A stretch of 64,000 nt of DNA from Deinandra increscens subsp. villosa (lineage: Eukaryota; Streptophyta; Magnoliopsida; Asterales; Asteraceae). How positions within the stretch are numbered: position 1 is the first letter of the stretch; each line of letters begins with the position of its first letter. The stretch lies in assembly GCA_039602395.1 (NCBI GenBank), contig JBCNJP010000010.1:34746590-34810589 (forward strand), written 5' to 3'. Shown here piece by piece: positions 11,325-24,763 of this stretch. The notes below the pieces were generated by a model that searched no databases, was not told where the DNA came from, and was given only the letters and a program-made list of their open reading frames with translations. A program made the translations under genes and the position numbers.

Positions 11325-11777
11325 TGGATATGATCGACAAGGTTCGTGAGTATGAAGTTCGAGCCGTTGAGCGCAACAGAAAGTCTCTCATGGGTGCTGT
11401 GACTGTTAGGAGTTCTTTAACTGCTCCTAATGCTGCGTTCATTGCTCCCGACCTAGATGATGAGTTCCAATTCTCTGTTCCTGCAAGTCAAAGCCCACCT
11501 GCCACTACTTCTGTTCCAGCTGCTCCTCCAACTAAAGCTGTCATTGCTCCTGTCACTAGTCAGACTCCAAATATGACTTTTATGCAACAATCTCCAACTG
11601 GTTACTTCGTTCAGCAATCATCTCCTGTATCCCAACCGAACACAAGCATGAATTCCGACTTATGCGGTGCTTTTCTAACTGGTTGTGCAACAATCTCCAA
11701 CTGGTTGCATGAATTCTCAGATGTCCGGAAGTCTTGAGTGTTGATACATGGTTCCTGATCGTCATGTGAAGTATCGA

Positions 11778-12277
11778 NNNNNNNNNNNNNNNNNNNNNNN
11801 NNNNNNNNNNNNNNNNNNNNNNNNNNNNNNNNNNNNNNNNNNNNNNNNNNNNNNNNNNNNNNNNNNNNNNNNNNNNNNNNNNNNNNNNNNNNNNNNNNNN
11901 NNNNNNNNNNNNNNNNNNNNNNNNNNNNNNNNNNNNNNNNNNNNNNNNNNNNNNNNNNNNNNNNNNNNNNNNNNNNNNNNNNNNNNNNNNNNNNNNNNNN
12001 NNNNNNNNNNNNNNNNNNNNNNNNNNNNNNNNNNNNNNNNNNNNNNNNNNNNNNNNNNNNNNNNNNNNNNNNNNNNNNNNNNNNNNNNNNNNNNNNNNNN
12101 NNNNNNNNNNNNNNNNNNNNNNNNNNNNNNNNNNNNNNNNNNNNNNNNNNNNNNNNNNNNNNNNNNNNNNNNNNNNNNNNNNNNNNNNNNNNNNNNNNNN
12201 NNNNNNNNNNNNNNNNNNNNNNNNNNNNNNNNNNNNNNNNNNNNNNNNNNNNNNNNNNNNNNNNNNNNNNNNNNNNN
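11778..12277. other. Assembly gap (500 N)
   Basis: Exactly 500 undetermined bases, the usual placeholder for an unsized gap, between copia gag and the satellite array. The real distance is unknown. Confidence 0.98.
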
Positions 12278-15200
12278 GAGGGTCAGTTGGGACTAATGAA
12301 TCCCAATAAGGTGTGTATATAACCAATAAGTTGTGTTTAGGACCAATGATGGCCCAATAAGGTGTGTTTAGGGGCAACGAGGGTCAGTTGGGACCAATGA
12401 GTCCGAATAAGGTGTGTATGTAACCAATAAGTTGTGTTTAGGAACAATGAGTCCCAATAAGGTGTGTTTAGGGGCAACGAGGGTCAGTTGGGACCAATGA
12501 GTCCCAATAAGGTGTGTATGTAACCAATAAGTTGTGCTTAGGACCAATGCTCGCCCAAATAGGTGTGTATAGGGGCAACGAGGGTCAGTTGGGACCAATG
12601 ATGTCCCAATAAAATGTGTATATAACCAATAAATTGTGTTAAGGACCAATGATGGCCCAATAAGGTATGTTTAGGGGCAACGAGGGTCAGTTGGGACCAC
12701 TGAGTCCCAATAAGGTGTGTATGTAACAAATAAGTTATGTTTAGGACCAATGAGTCCCAATAAGGTGTGTTTAGGGGCAACGAGGGTCATTTGGGACCAA
12801 TGAGTCCCAATAAGGTGTGTATGTAACCAATTAGTTGTGTTTAGGACCAATGATAGCCTAATAAGGAGTGTTTAGGGGAAACGAGCGTCAGTTGGGACCA
12901 ATGATGGCCCAATAAAGTGTGTATGTAACCAATAAGTTGTGTTTAGAACCAATAATGACCCAATAAGCTGCGTTTAGGGGCAACGAGGGTCAGTTAGGAC
13001 CAATGAGTCCCAATAAGGTGTGTATGTAACCAATATAGTTGTGTTTAGGAACAGTGATGGCCCAATAAGGTGTGTTTAGGGGCAACGAGGGTCAGTTGTG
13101 ACCAATGAGTCCCAATAAGGTGTGTATGTAACCAATAAGTTGTGTTTAGGACCAATGATGGCCCAATAAGGTGTGTTTAGGGCAACGAGGATCAGTTGGG
13201 ACCAATGAGACCCAATAAGGTGTGTATGTAACCAATAAGTTGTGTTTAGGACCAATGATGGCCCAATAAGGTGTGTTTAGGGGCAACGAGCGTCAGTAGG
13301 GAACAATGAGCCCCAATAAGGTGTGTATGTAACCAATAAGTTGTGTTTAGGACCAATGATGGCCCAATAAGGTGTGTTTAGGGGCAAATAGGGTCAGTTG
13401 GGACCAATGAGTCCCAATAAGGTGTGTATGTAACCAATAATTTGTGTTTAGGACCAATGATGGCCTAATAAGGAGTGTTTAGGGGCAACGAGGGTCAGTT
13501 GTGACCAATGATGGCCCAATAAGGTGAGTATGTAACCAATAAGTTGTGTTTAGGAACAACGATGGGCCAATAAGGTTTGGTTAGGGGCAACGAGGTTCAG
13601 TTGGGACCAATGAGTCCCAATAAGGTGTGTATGTAACCAATAATTTGTGTTTAGGACCAATGATGGCCCAATAAGGTGTGTTTAGGGGCAACAAGGGTCA
13701 GTTGGGACCAATGAGTCCCAATAAGGCGTGTATGTAACCAATAATTTGTGTTTAAGACCAATGATTGCCCAATAAGGCGTGTTTAGGGGCAACAAGGGTC
13801 ATTTGGGACCAATGAATCCCAAAAAGGTGTATATGTAACCAATAAGTTGTGTTTAGGACCAATGATAGCCCGATAAGGTGTGTTTAGGGGCAACGGGGGT
13901 CAGTTGGGAACAATGAGTCGTAATAAGGTGTGTATGTAACCAATAAGTTGTGTTTAGGACCAATGATGGCCCAATAAGGTGTGTTTAGGGGCAACGAGGG
14001 TCAGTTGGGACCAATGAGTCCCAATAAGGTGTCTATGTAACTAATAAGTTGTGTTTAGGACCAATAATGGCCCAATAAGGTGTGTTTAGGGGCAAAAGGG
14101 TCAGTTGGGACCAATGAGTCCCAATAAGGTGTGTATGTAACCAATAATTTGTGTTTAGGACCAATGATGGCCCAATAAGGTGTGTTTAGGGGCAACAAGG
14201 GTCAGTTGGGGCCAATGAGTCCCAATAAGGTGTGTATGTAACAAATAAGTTGTGTTTAAGACCAATGATTGCCCAATAAGGCGTGTTTAGGGGCAACAAG
14301 GGTCATTTGGGACCAATGAATCCCAAAAAGGTGTATATGTAACAAATAAGTTGTGTTTAGGACCAATGATGGCCCGATAAGGTGTGTTTAGGGGCAACGG
14401 GGGTCAGTTGGGAACAATGAGTCCTAATAAGGTGTGTATGTAACCAATAAGTTGTGTTTAGGACCAATGATGGCCCAATAAGGTGTGTTTAGGGGCAACG
14501 AGGGTCAGTTGGGACCAATGAGTCCCAATAAGGTGTCTATGTAACTAATAAGTTGTGTTTAGGACCAATAATGGCCCAATAAGGTGTGTTTAGGGGCAAC
14601 AAGGGTTAGTTGGGGCCAATGAGTCCCAATAAGGTGTGTATGTAACAAATAAGTTGTGTTTAAGACCAATGATGGCCTAATAAGGTGTTTTTAGGGGCAA
14701 CAAGGGTCAGTTGGGACCAATGAATCCCAATAAGGTGTGTATATAACCAATAACTTGTGTTTAGGATCAATGATGGCCCAATAAGGTGTGCTTAGGGGCA
14801 ACGGGGGTCAGTTGGGACCAATGAGTCCCAATAAGGTGTGTATGTAACCAATAAGTTGTGTTTAGGACCAATGATGGCCCAATAAGGTGTGTTTAGGGGA
14901 AACGAGGGTCAGTTGGGACTAATGAATCCCAATAAGGTGTGTATATAACCAATAAGTTGTGTTTAGGACCTATGATGGCCCAATAAGGTGTGTTTAGGGG
15001 CAACGAGGGTCAGTTGGGACCAATGAGTCCGAATAAGGTGTGTATGTAACCAATAAGTTGTGTTTAGGAACAATGAGTCCCAATAAGGTGTGTTTAGGGG
15101 CAACGAGGGTCAGTTGGGACCAATGAGTCCCAATAAGGTGTGTATGTAACCAATAAGTTGTGCTTAGGACCAATGCTCGCCCAAATAGGTGTGTATAGGG

Positions 15201-18200
15201 GCAACGAGGGTCAGTTGGGACCAATGATGTCCCAATAAAATGTGTATATAACCAATAAGTTGTGTTAAGGACCAATGATGGCCCAATAAGGTATGTTTAG
15301 GGGCAACGAGGGTCAGTTGGGACCACTGAGTCCCAATAAGGTGTGTATGTAACAAATAAGTTATGTTTAGGAACAACGATGGGCCAATAAGGTTTGGTTA
15401 GGGGCAACGAGGTTCAGTTGGGACCAATGAGTCCCAATAAGGTGTGTATGTAACCAATAAGTTGTGTTTAGGACCAATGATGGCCCAATAAGGTGTGTTT
15501 AGGGGCAACGAGTGTCAGTAGGGACCAATGAGCCCCGATAAGGTGTTTATGTAACCAATAAGTTGTATTTATGACCAATGATGGCCCAATAAGGTGTATT
15601 TTGGGGCAAAGAGGGTCAGTTGGGACCAATGAGTCCCAATAAGTTGTGTATGTAACTAATAAGTTGTGTTTAGGACCAATGATGGCCTAATAAGGGTGTT
15701 TAGGGGCAACGAGGGATAGTTGGGACCAATGATGGCCCAATAAGGTGTCTATGTAACCAATAAGCTGTGTTTAGGACCAATAATGGCCCAATAAGGTGTG
15801 TTTAGGGGCAACGAGGGTCAGTTGGGACCAATGAGTCCCAATAAGGTGTGTATGTAACCAATAATTTGTGTTTAGGACCAATGATGGCCCAATAAGGTGT
15901 GTTTAGGGGCAACAAGGGTCAGTTGGGGCCAATGAGTCCCAATAAGGTGTGTATTTAACAAATAAGTTGTGTTTAAGACCAATGATGGCCTAATAAGGTG
16001 TTTTTAGGGGCAATAAGGGTCAGTTGGGACCAATGAATCCCAATAAGGTGTGTATATAACCAATAACTTGTGTTTAGGATCAATGATGGCCCAATAAGGT
16101 GTGCTTAGGGGCAACGGGGGTCAGTTGGGACCAATGAGTCCCAATAAGGTGTGTATGTAACCAATAAGTTGTGTTTAGGACCAATGATGGCCCAATAAGG
16201 TGTGTTTAGGGGAAACGAGGGTCAGTTGGGACTAATGAGTCCCAATAAGGTGTGTATATAACCAATAAGTTGTGTTTAGGACCGATGATGGCCCAATAAG
16301 GTGTGTTTAGGGGCAACGAGGGTCAGTTGGGACCAATGAGTCCGAATATGGTGTGTATGTAACCAATAAGTTGTGTTTAGGAACAATGAGTCCCAATAAG
16401 GTGTGTTTAGGGGCAACGAGGGTCAGTTGGGACCAATGAGTCCCAATAAGGTGTGTATGTAACCAATAAGTTGTGCTTAGGACCAATGCTCGCCCAAATA
16501 GGTGTGTTTAGGGGCAACGAGGGTCAGTTGGGACCAATGATGTCCCAATAAAATGTGTATATAACCAATAAGTTGTGTTAAGGACCAATGATGGCCCAAT
16601 AAGGTATGTTTAGGGGCAACGAGGGTCAGTTGGGACCACTGAGTCCCAATAAGGTGTGTATGTAACAAATAAGTTGTGTTTAGCACCAATGAGTCCCAAT
16701 AAGGTGTGTTTAAGGGCAAAGAGGGTCATTTGGGACCAATGAGTCCCAATGAGGTGTGTATGTAACCAATTAGTTGTGTTTAGGACCAATGATAGCCTAA
16801 TAAGGAGTGTTTAGGGGAAACGAGCGTCAGTTGGGACCAATGATGGCCCAATAAAGTGTGTATGTAACCAATAAGTTGTGTTTAGGACCAATGATGACCC
16901 AATAAGCTGTGTTTAGGGGCAACGAGGGTCAGTTAGGACCAATGAGTCCCAATAAGGTGTGTATGTAACCAATAACATGTGTTTAGGAACAATGATGGCC
17001 CAATAAGGTGTGTTTAGGGGCAACGAGGGTCAGTTGTGACCAATGAGTCCCAATAAGGTGTGTATGTAACCAATAAGTTGTGTTTAGGACCAATGATGGC
17101 CCAATAAGGTGTGTTTAGGGCAACGAGGGTCAGTTGGGACCAATGAGACCCAATAAGGTGTGTATGTAACCAATAAGTTGTGTTTAGGACCAATGATGGC
17201 CCAATAAAGTGTGTTTAGGGGCAACGAGCGTCAGTAGGGAACAATGAGCCCCAATAAGGTGTGTATGTAACCAATAAGTTGTGTTTAGGACCAATGATGG
17301 CCCAATAAGGTGTATTTTGGGGCAAAGAGGGTCAGTTGGGACCAATGAGTCCCAATAAGGTGTGTATGTAACCAATAAGTTGTGTTTAGGACCAATGATG
17401 GCCTAATAAGGAGTGTTTAGGGGCAACGAGGGTCAGTTGTGACCAATGATGGCCCAATAAGGTGAGTATGTAACCAATAAGTTGTGTTTAGGAACAACGA
17501 TGGGCCAATAAGGTTTGGTTAGGGGCAACGAGGTTCAGTTGGGACCAATGAGTCCCAATAAGGTGTGTATGTAACCAATAATTTGTGTTTAGGACCAATG
17601 ATGGCCCAATAAGGTGTGTTTAGGGGCAACAAGGGTCAGTTGGGACCAATGAGTCCCAATAAGGCGTGTATGTAACCAATAATTTGTGTTTAAGACCAAT
17701 GATTGCCCAATAAGGCGTGTTTAGGGGCAACAAGGGTCATTTGGGACCAATGAATCCCAAAAAGGTGTATATGTAATAAATAAGTTGTGTTTAGGACCAA
17801 TGATGGCCCGATAAGGTGTGTTTAGGGGCAACGGGGGTCAGTTGGGAACAATGAATCCTAATAAGGTGTGTATGTAACCAATAAGTTGTGTTTAGGACCA
17901 ATGATGGCCCAATAAGGTGTGTTTAGGGGCAACGAGGGTCAGTTGGGACCAATGAGTCCCAATAAGGTGTCTATGTAACTAATAAGTTGTGTTTAGGACC
18001 AATAATGGCCCAATAAGGTGTGTTTAGGGGCAACAAGGGTTAGTTGGGGCCAATGAGTCCCAATAAGGTGTGTATGTAACAAATAAGTTGTGTTTAAGAC
18101 CAATGATGGCCTAATAAGGTGTTTTTAGGGGCAACAAGGGTCAGTTGGGACCAATGAATCCCAATAAGGTGTGTATATAACCAATAACTTGTGTTTAGGA

Positions 18201-21200
18201 TCAATGATGGCCCAATAAGGTGTGCTTAGGGGCAACGGGGGTCAGTTGGGACCAATGAGTCCCAATAAGGTGTGTATGTAACCAATAAGTTGTGTTTAGG
18301 ACCAATGATAGCCCAATAAGGTGTGTTTAGGGGAAACGAGGGTCAGTTGGGACTAATGAATCCCAATAAGGTGTGTATATAACCAATAAGTTGTGTTTAG
18401 GACCAATGATGGCCCAATAAGGTGTGTTTAGGGGCAACGAGGGTCAGTTGGGACCAATGAGTCCGAATAAGGTGTGTATGTAACCAATAAGTTGTGCTTA
18501 GGACCAATGCTCGCCCAAATAGGTGTGTATAGGGGCAACGAGGGTCAGTTGGGACCAATGATGTCCCAATAAAATGTGTATATAACCAATAAGTTGTGTT
18601 AAAGACCAATGATGGCCCAATAAGGTATGTTTAGGGGCAACGAGGGTCAGTTGGGACCACTGAGTCCCAATAAGGTGTGTATGTAACAAATAAGTTATGT
18701 TTAGGACCAATGAGTCCCAATAAGGTGTGTTTAGGGGCAACGAGGGTCATTTGGGACCAATGAGTCCCAATAAGGTGTGTATGTAACCAATTAGTTGTGT
18801 TTAGGACCAATGATAGCCTAATAAGGAGTGTTTAGGGGAAACGAGCGTCAGTTGGGACCAATGATGGCCCAATAAAGTGTGTATGTAACCAATAAGTTGT
18901 GTTTAGAACCAATGATGACCTAATAAGCTGCGTTTAGGGGCAACGAGGGTCAGTTAGGACCAATGAGTCCCAATAAGGTGTGTATGTAACCAATAAGTTG
19001 TGTTTAGGAACAGTGATGGCCCAATAAGGTGTGTTTAGGGGCAACGAGGGTCAGTTGTGACCAATGAGTCCCAATAAGGTGTGTATGTAACCAATAAGTT
19101 GTGTTTAGGACCAATGATGGCCCAATAAGGTGTGTTTAGGGCAACGAGGATCAGTTGGGACCAATGAGACCCAATAAGGTGTGTATGTAACCAATAAGTT
19201 GTGTTTAGGACCAATGATGGCCCAATAAGGTGTGTTTAGGGGCAACGAGCGTCAGTAGGGAACAATGAGCCCCAATAAGGTGTGTATGTAACCAATAAGT
19301 TGTGTTTAGGACCAATGATGGCCCAATAAGGTGTGTTTAGGGGCAAATAGGGTCAGTTGGGACCAATGAGTCCCAATAAGGTGTGTATGTAACCAATAAT
19401 TTGTGTTTAGGACCAATGATGGCCTAATAAGGAGTGTTTAGGGGCAACGAGGGTCAGTTGTGACCAATGATGGCCCAATAAGGTGAGTATGTAACCAATA
19501 AGTTGTGTTTAGGAACAACGATGGGCCAATAAGGTTTGGTTAGGGGCAACGAGGTTCAGTTGGGACCAATGAGTCCCAATAAGGTGTGTATGTAACCAAT
19601 AATTTGTGTTTAGGACCAATGATGGCCCAATAAGGTGTGTTTAGGGGCAACAAGGGTCAGTTGGGACCAATGAGTCCCAATAAGGCGTGTATGTAACCAA
19701 TAATTTGTGTTTAAGACCAATGATTGCCCAATAAGGCGTGTTTAGGGGAAACAAGGGTCATTTGGGACCAATGAATCCCAAAAAGGTGTATATGTAACCA
19801 ATAAGTTGTGTTTAGGACCAATGATAGCCCGATAAGGTGTGTTTAGGGGCAACGGGGGTCAGTTGGGAACAATGAGTCCTAATAAGGTGTGTATGTAACC
19901 AATAAGTTGTGTTTAGGACCAATGATGGCCCAATAAGGTGTGTTTAGGGGCAACGAGGGTCAGTTGGGACCAATGAGTCCCAATAAGGTGTCTATGTAAC
20001 TAATAAGTTGTGTTTAGGACCAATAATGGCCCAATAAGGTGTGTTTAGGGGCAAAAGGGTCAGTTGGGACCAATGAGTCCCAATAAGGTGTGTATGTAAC
20101 CAATAATTTGTGTTTAGGACCAATGATGGCCCAATAAGGTGTGTTTAGGGGCAACAAGGGTCAGTTGGGGCCAATGAGTCCCAATAAGGTGTGTATGTAA
20201 CAAATAAGTTGTGTTTAAGACCAATGATGGCCTAATAAGGTGTTTTTAGGGGCAACAAGGGTCAGTTGGGACCAATGAATCCCAATAAGGTGTGTATATA
20301 ACCAATAACTTGTGTTTAGGATCAATGATGGCCCAATAAGGTGTGCTTAGGGGCAACGGGGGTCAGTTGGGACCAATGAGTCCCAATAAGGTGTGTATGT
20401 AACCAATAAGTTGTGTTTAGGACCAATGATGGCCCAATAAGGTGTGTTTAGGGGCAAATAGGGTCAGTTGGGACCAATGAGTCCCAATAAGGTGTGTATG
20501 TAACCAATAATTTGTGTTTAGGACCAATGATGGCCTAATAAGGAGTGTTTAGGGGCAACGAGGGTCAGTTGTGACCAATGATGGCCCAATAAGGTGAGTA
20601 TGTAACCAATAAGTTGTGTTTAGGAACAACGATTGGTTTGGTTAGGGGCAACGAGGTTCAGTTGGGACCAATGAGTCCCAATAAGGTGTGTATGTAACCA
20701 ATAATTTGTGTTTAGGACCAATGATGGCCCAATAAGGTGTGTTTAGGGGCAACAAGGGTCAGTTGGGACCAATGAGTCCCAATAAGGCGTGTATGTAACC
20801 AATAATTTGTGTTTAAGACCAATGATTGCCCAATAAGGCGTGTTTAGGGGAAACAAGGGTCATTTGGGACCAATGAATCCCAAAAAGGTGTATATGTAAC
20901 CAATAAGTTGTGTTTAGGACCAATGATAGCCCGATAAGGTGTGTTTAGGGGCAACGGGGGTCAGTTGGGAACAATGAGTCCTAATAAGGTGTGTATGTAA
21001 CCAATAAGTTGTGTTTAGGACCAATGATGGCCCAATAAGGTGTGTTTAGGGGCAACGAGGGTCAGTTGGGACCAATGAGTCCCAATAAGGTGTCTATGTA
21101 ACTAATAAGTTTTGTTTAGGACCAATAATGGCCCAATAAGGTGTGTTTAGGGGCAAAAGGGTCAGTTGGGACCAATGAGTCCCAATAAGGTGTGTATGTA

Positions 21201-24200
21201 ACCAATAATTTGTGTTTAGGACCAATGATGGCCCAATAAGGTGTGTTTAGGGGCAACAAGGGTCAGTTGGGGCCAATGAGTCCCAATAAGGTGTGTATGT
21301 AACAAATAAGTTGTGTTTAAGACCAATGATGGCCTAATAAGGTGTTTTTAGGGCAACAAGGGTCAGTTGGGACCAATGAATCCCAATAAGGTGTGTATAT
21401 AACCAATAACTTGTGTTTAGGCTCAATGATGGCCCAATAAGGTGTGCTTAGGGGCAACGGGGGACAGTTAGGACCAATGAGTCCCAATAAGGTGTGTATG
21501 TAACCAATAAGTTGTGTTTAGGAACAGTGATGGCCCAATAAGGTGTGTTTAGGGGCAACGAGGGTCAGTTGTGACCAATGAGTCCCAATAAGGTGTGTAT
21601 GTAACCAATAAATTGTGTTTAGGACCAATGATGGCCCAATAAGGTGTGTTTAGGGCAACGAGGATCAGTTGGGACCAATGAGACCCAATAAGGTGTGTAT
21701 GTAACCAATAAGTTGTGTTTAGGACCAATGATGGCCCAATAAGGTGTGTTTAGGGGCAACGAGCGTCAGTAGGGAACAATGAGCCCCAATAAGGTGTGTA
21801 TGTAACCAATAAGTTGTGTTTAGGACCAATGATGGCCCAATAAGGTGTGTTTAGGGGCAAATAGGGTCAGTTGGGACCAATGAGTCCCAATAAGGTGTGT
21901 ATGTAACCAATAATTTGTGTTTAGGACCAATGATGGCCTAATAAGGAGTGTTTAGGGGCAACGAGGGTCAGTTGTGACCAATGATGGCCCAATAAGGTGA
22001 GTATGTAACCAATAAGTTGTGTTTAGGAACAACGATGGGCCAATAAGGTTTGGTTAGGGGCAACGAGGTTCAGTTGGGACCAATGAGTCCCAATAAGGTG
22101 TGTATGTAACCAATAATTTGTGTTTAGGACCAATGATGGCCCAATAAGGTGTGTTTAGGGGCAACAAGGGTCAGTTGGGACCAATGAGTCCCAATAAGGC
22201 GTGTATGTAACCAATAATTTGTGTTTAAGACCAATGATTGCCCAATAAGGCGTGTTTAGGGGAAACAAGGGTCATTTGGGACCAATGAATCCCAAAAAGG
22301 TGTATATGTAACCAATAAGTTGTGTTTAGGACCAATGATAGCCCGATAAGGTGTGTTTAGGGGCAACGGGGGTCAGTTGGGAACAATGAGTCCTAATAAG
22401 GTGTGTATGTAACCAATAAGTTGTGTTTAGGACCAATGATGGCCCAATAAGGTGTGTTTAGGGGCAACGAGGGTCAGTTGGGACCAATGAGTCCCAATAA
22501 GGTGTCTATGTAACTAATAAGTTGTGTTTAGGACCAATAATGGCCCAATAAGGTGTGTTTAGGGGCTAAAGGGTCAGTTGGGACCAATGAGTCCCAATAA
22601 GGTGTGTATGTAACCAATAATTTGTGTTTAGGACCAATGATGGCCCAATAAGGTGTGTTTAGGGGCAACAAGGGTCAGTTGGGGCCAATGAGTCCCAATA
22701 AGGTGTGTATGTAACAAATAAGTTGTGTTTAAGACCAATGATGGCCTAATAAGGTGTTTTTAGGGGCAACAAGGGTCAGTTGGGACCAATGAATGGCCTA
22801 ATAAGGTGTGTAGGTAACCAATAACTTGTGTTTAGGATCAATGATGGCCCAATAAGGTGTGCTTAGGGGCAACGGGGGTCAGTTGGGACTAATGAGTCCC
22901 AATAAGGTGTGTATGTAACCAATAAGTTGTGTTTAGGACCAATGATGGCCCAATAAGGTGTGTTTAGGGGAAACGAGGGTCAGTTGGGACTAATGAGTCC
23001 CAATAAGGTGTGTATATAACCAATAAGTTGTGTTTAGGACCAATGATGGCCCAATAAGGTGTGTTTAGGGGCAACGAGGGTCAGTTGGGACCAAGAGTCC
23101 GAATAAGGTGTGTATGTAACCATTAAGTTGTGTTTAGGAACAATGAGTCCCAATAAGGTGTGTTTAGGGGCAACGAGGGTCAGTTGGGACCAATGAGTCC
23201 CAATAAGGTGTGTATGTAACCAATAAGTTGTGCTTAGGACCAATGCTCGCCCAAATAGGTGTGTTTAGGGGCAACGAGGGTCAGTTGGGACCAATGATGT
23301 CCCAATAAAATGTGTATATAACCAATAAGTTGTGTTAAGGACCAATGATGGCCCAATAAGGTATGTTTAGGGGCAACGAGGGTCAGTTGGGACCACTGAG
23401 TCCCAATAAGGTGTGTATGTAACTAATAAGTTGTGTTTAGGACCAATGAGTCCCAATAAGGTGTGTTTAGAGGCAACGAGGGTCATTTGGGACCAATGAG
23501 TCCCAATAAGGTGTGTATGTAACCAATTAGTTGTGTTTAGGACCAATGATAGCCTAATAAGGAGTGTTTAGGGGAAACGAGCGTCAGTTGGGACCAATGA
23601 TGGCCCAATAAAGTGTGTATGTAACCAATAAGTTGTGTTTAGGACCAATGATGACCCAATAAGCTGCGTTTAGGGGCAACGAGGGTCAGTTAGGACCAAT
23701 GAGTCCCAATAAGGTCTGTATGTAACCAATAAGTTGTGTTTAGGAACAATGATGGCCCAATAAGGTGTGTTTAGGGGCAACGAGGGTCAGTTGTGACCAA
23801 TGAGTCCCAATAAGGTGTGTATGTAACCAATAAGTTGTGTTTAGGACCAATGATGGCCCAATAAGGTGTATTTTGGGGCAAAGAGGGTCAGTTGGGACCA
23901 ATGAGTCCCAATAAGGTGTGTATGTAACCAATAAGTTGTGTTTAGGACCAATGATGGCCTAATAAGGAGTGTTTAGGGGCAACGAGGGTCAGTTGTGACC
24001 AATGATGGCCCAATAAGGTGAGTATGTAACCAATAAGTTTTGTTTGGGAACAACGATGGGCCAATAAGGTTTGGTTAGGGGCAACGAGGTTCAGTTGGGA
24101 CCAATGAGTCCCAATAAGGTGTGTATGTAACCAATAATTTGTGTTTAGGACCAATGATGGCACAATAAGGTGTGTTTAGGGGCAACAAGGGTCAGTTGGG

Positions 24201-24763
24201 ACCAATGAGTCCCTAATAAGGCGTGTATGTAACCAATAATTTGTGTTTAAGACCAATGATTGCCCAATAAGGCGTGTTTAGGGGCAACAAGGGTCATTTG
24301 GGACCAATGAATCCCAAAAAGGTGTATATGTAACCAATAAGTTGTGTTTAGGACCAATGATGGCCCGATAAGGTGTGTTTAGGGGCAACGGGGGTCAGTT
24401 GGGACCAATGAGTCCCAATAAGGTGTGTATGTAACCAATAAGTTGGGCTTAGGACCAATGATGGCCCAATAAGGTGTGTTTAGGGGCAACGTGGGTCAGT
24501 TGGGACCAATGACTCCCAATAAGGTGTGTATGTAACCAATAAGTTGTGTTTAGGACCAATGAGTCCCAATAAGGTGTGTTTAGGGGCAACGAGGGTCAGT
24601 TGGGACCAATGAGTCCCAATAAGGTGTGTATGTAACCAATAAGTTGTGCTTAGGACCAATGATGGCCCAAATAGGTGTGTTTAGGGGCAACGAGTGTCAA
24701 TTGGGACCAATGATGTCCCAATAAAGTGTGTATCTAACCAATAAGTTGTGTTAAGGACCAATG
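12278..24763. repeat. 101-bp satellite array, about 123 copies
   Basis: The unit is 101 bp made of two related halves: one begins GGACCAATGAGTCCCAATAA (50 bp), the other GGACCAATGATGGCCCAATA (51 bp). A core close to CCAATAAGGTGTGTTTAGG appears three times per unit. Diagnostic variants recur at exact multiples of 101 bp, showing higher-order repeats of about 2.02 kb (20 units). Minus-strand ORFs of 60-93 codons here are by-products of the repeat and encode nothing recognisable. The array may continue into the gap at its left. Confidence 0.97.

Larger units (their letters stand above)
6516..11737 (+). pseudogene. Copia gag (UBN2-type capsid), split by a CACTA insertion
   Basis: The first part (6516-7194) reads without a stop: a KLMGASEFDDWKAKF opening typical of copia gag, AHEIWDGLENKYEG and the capsid-like repeat region. 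At 7195 a 4.13 kb transposon interrupts the codon; reading resumes in frame at 11328 after one copy of the 3-bp duplication is discounted, giving a charged helix and then a Pro/Ala/Ser/Gln-rich tail. A stop at 11735-11737 ends the ORF before any CCHC zinc knuckle, so the tail may carry its own defect. The first ATG is 6516; a second at 6540 is also possible. Gag forms the virus-like particle. Confidence 0.8.
5010..11777 (+). mobile_element. Ty1/copia element, 5' half (LTR, PBS, leader, gag)
   Basis: A 765-bp LTR is followed after 2 bp by an initiator-Met tRNA primer site and then by a gag ORF, which fixes plus orientation. The element is cut by the assembly gap at 11778, so protease to RNase H and the 3' LTR are not seen. 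A partial LTR of the same family, in minus orientation, occurs at 52552-52708. Gag is interrupted by a CACTA transposon. Confidence 0.88.

Noticed and set aside
12368..24163. Minus-strand ORFs of 60-93 codons (HTHLIGTHWSQLTLVAPK type) as a repeat protein
   Set aside because: They follow the satellite period, shift frame because 101 is not a multiple of three, and lack any start context or conserved length. By-products of the repeat.
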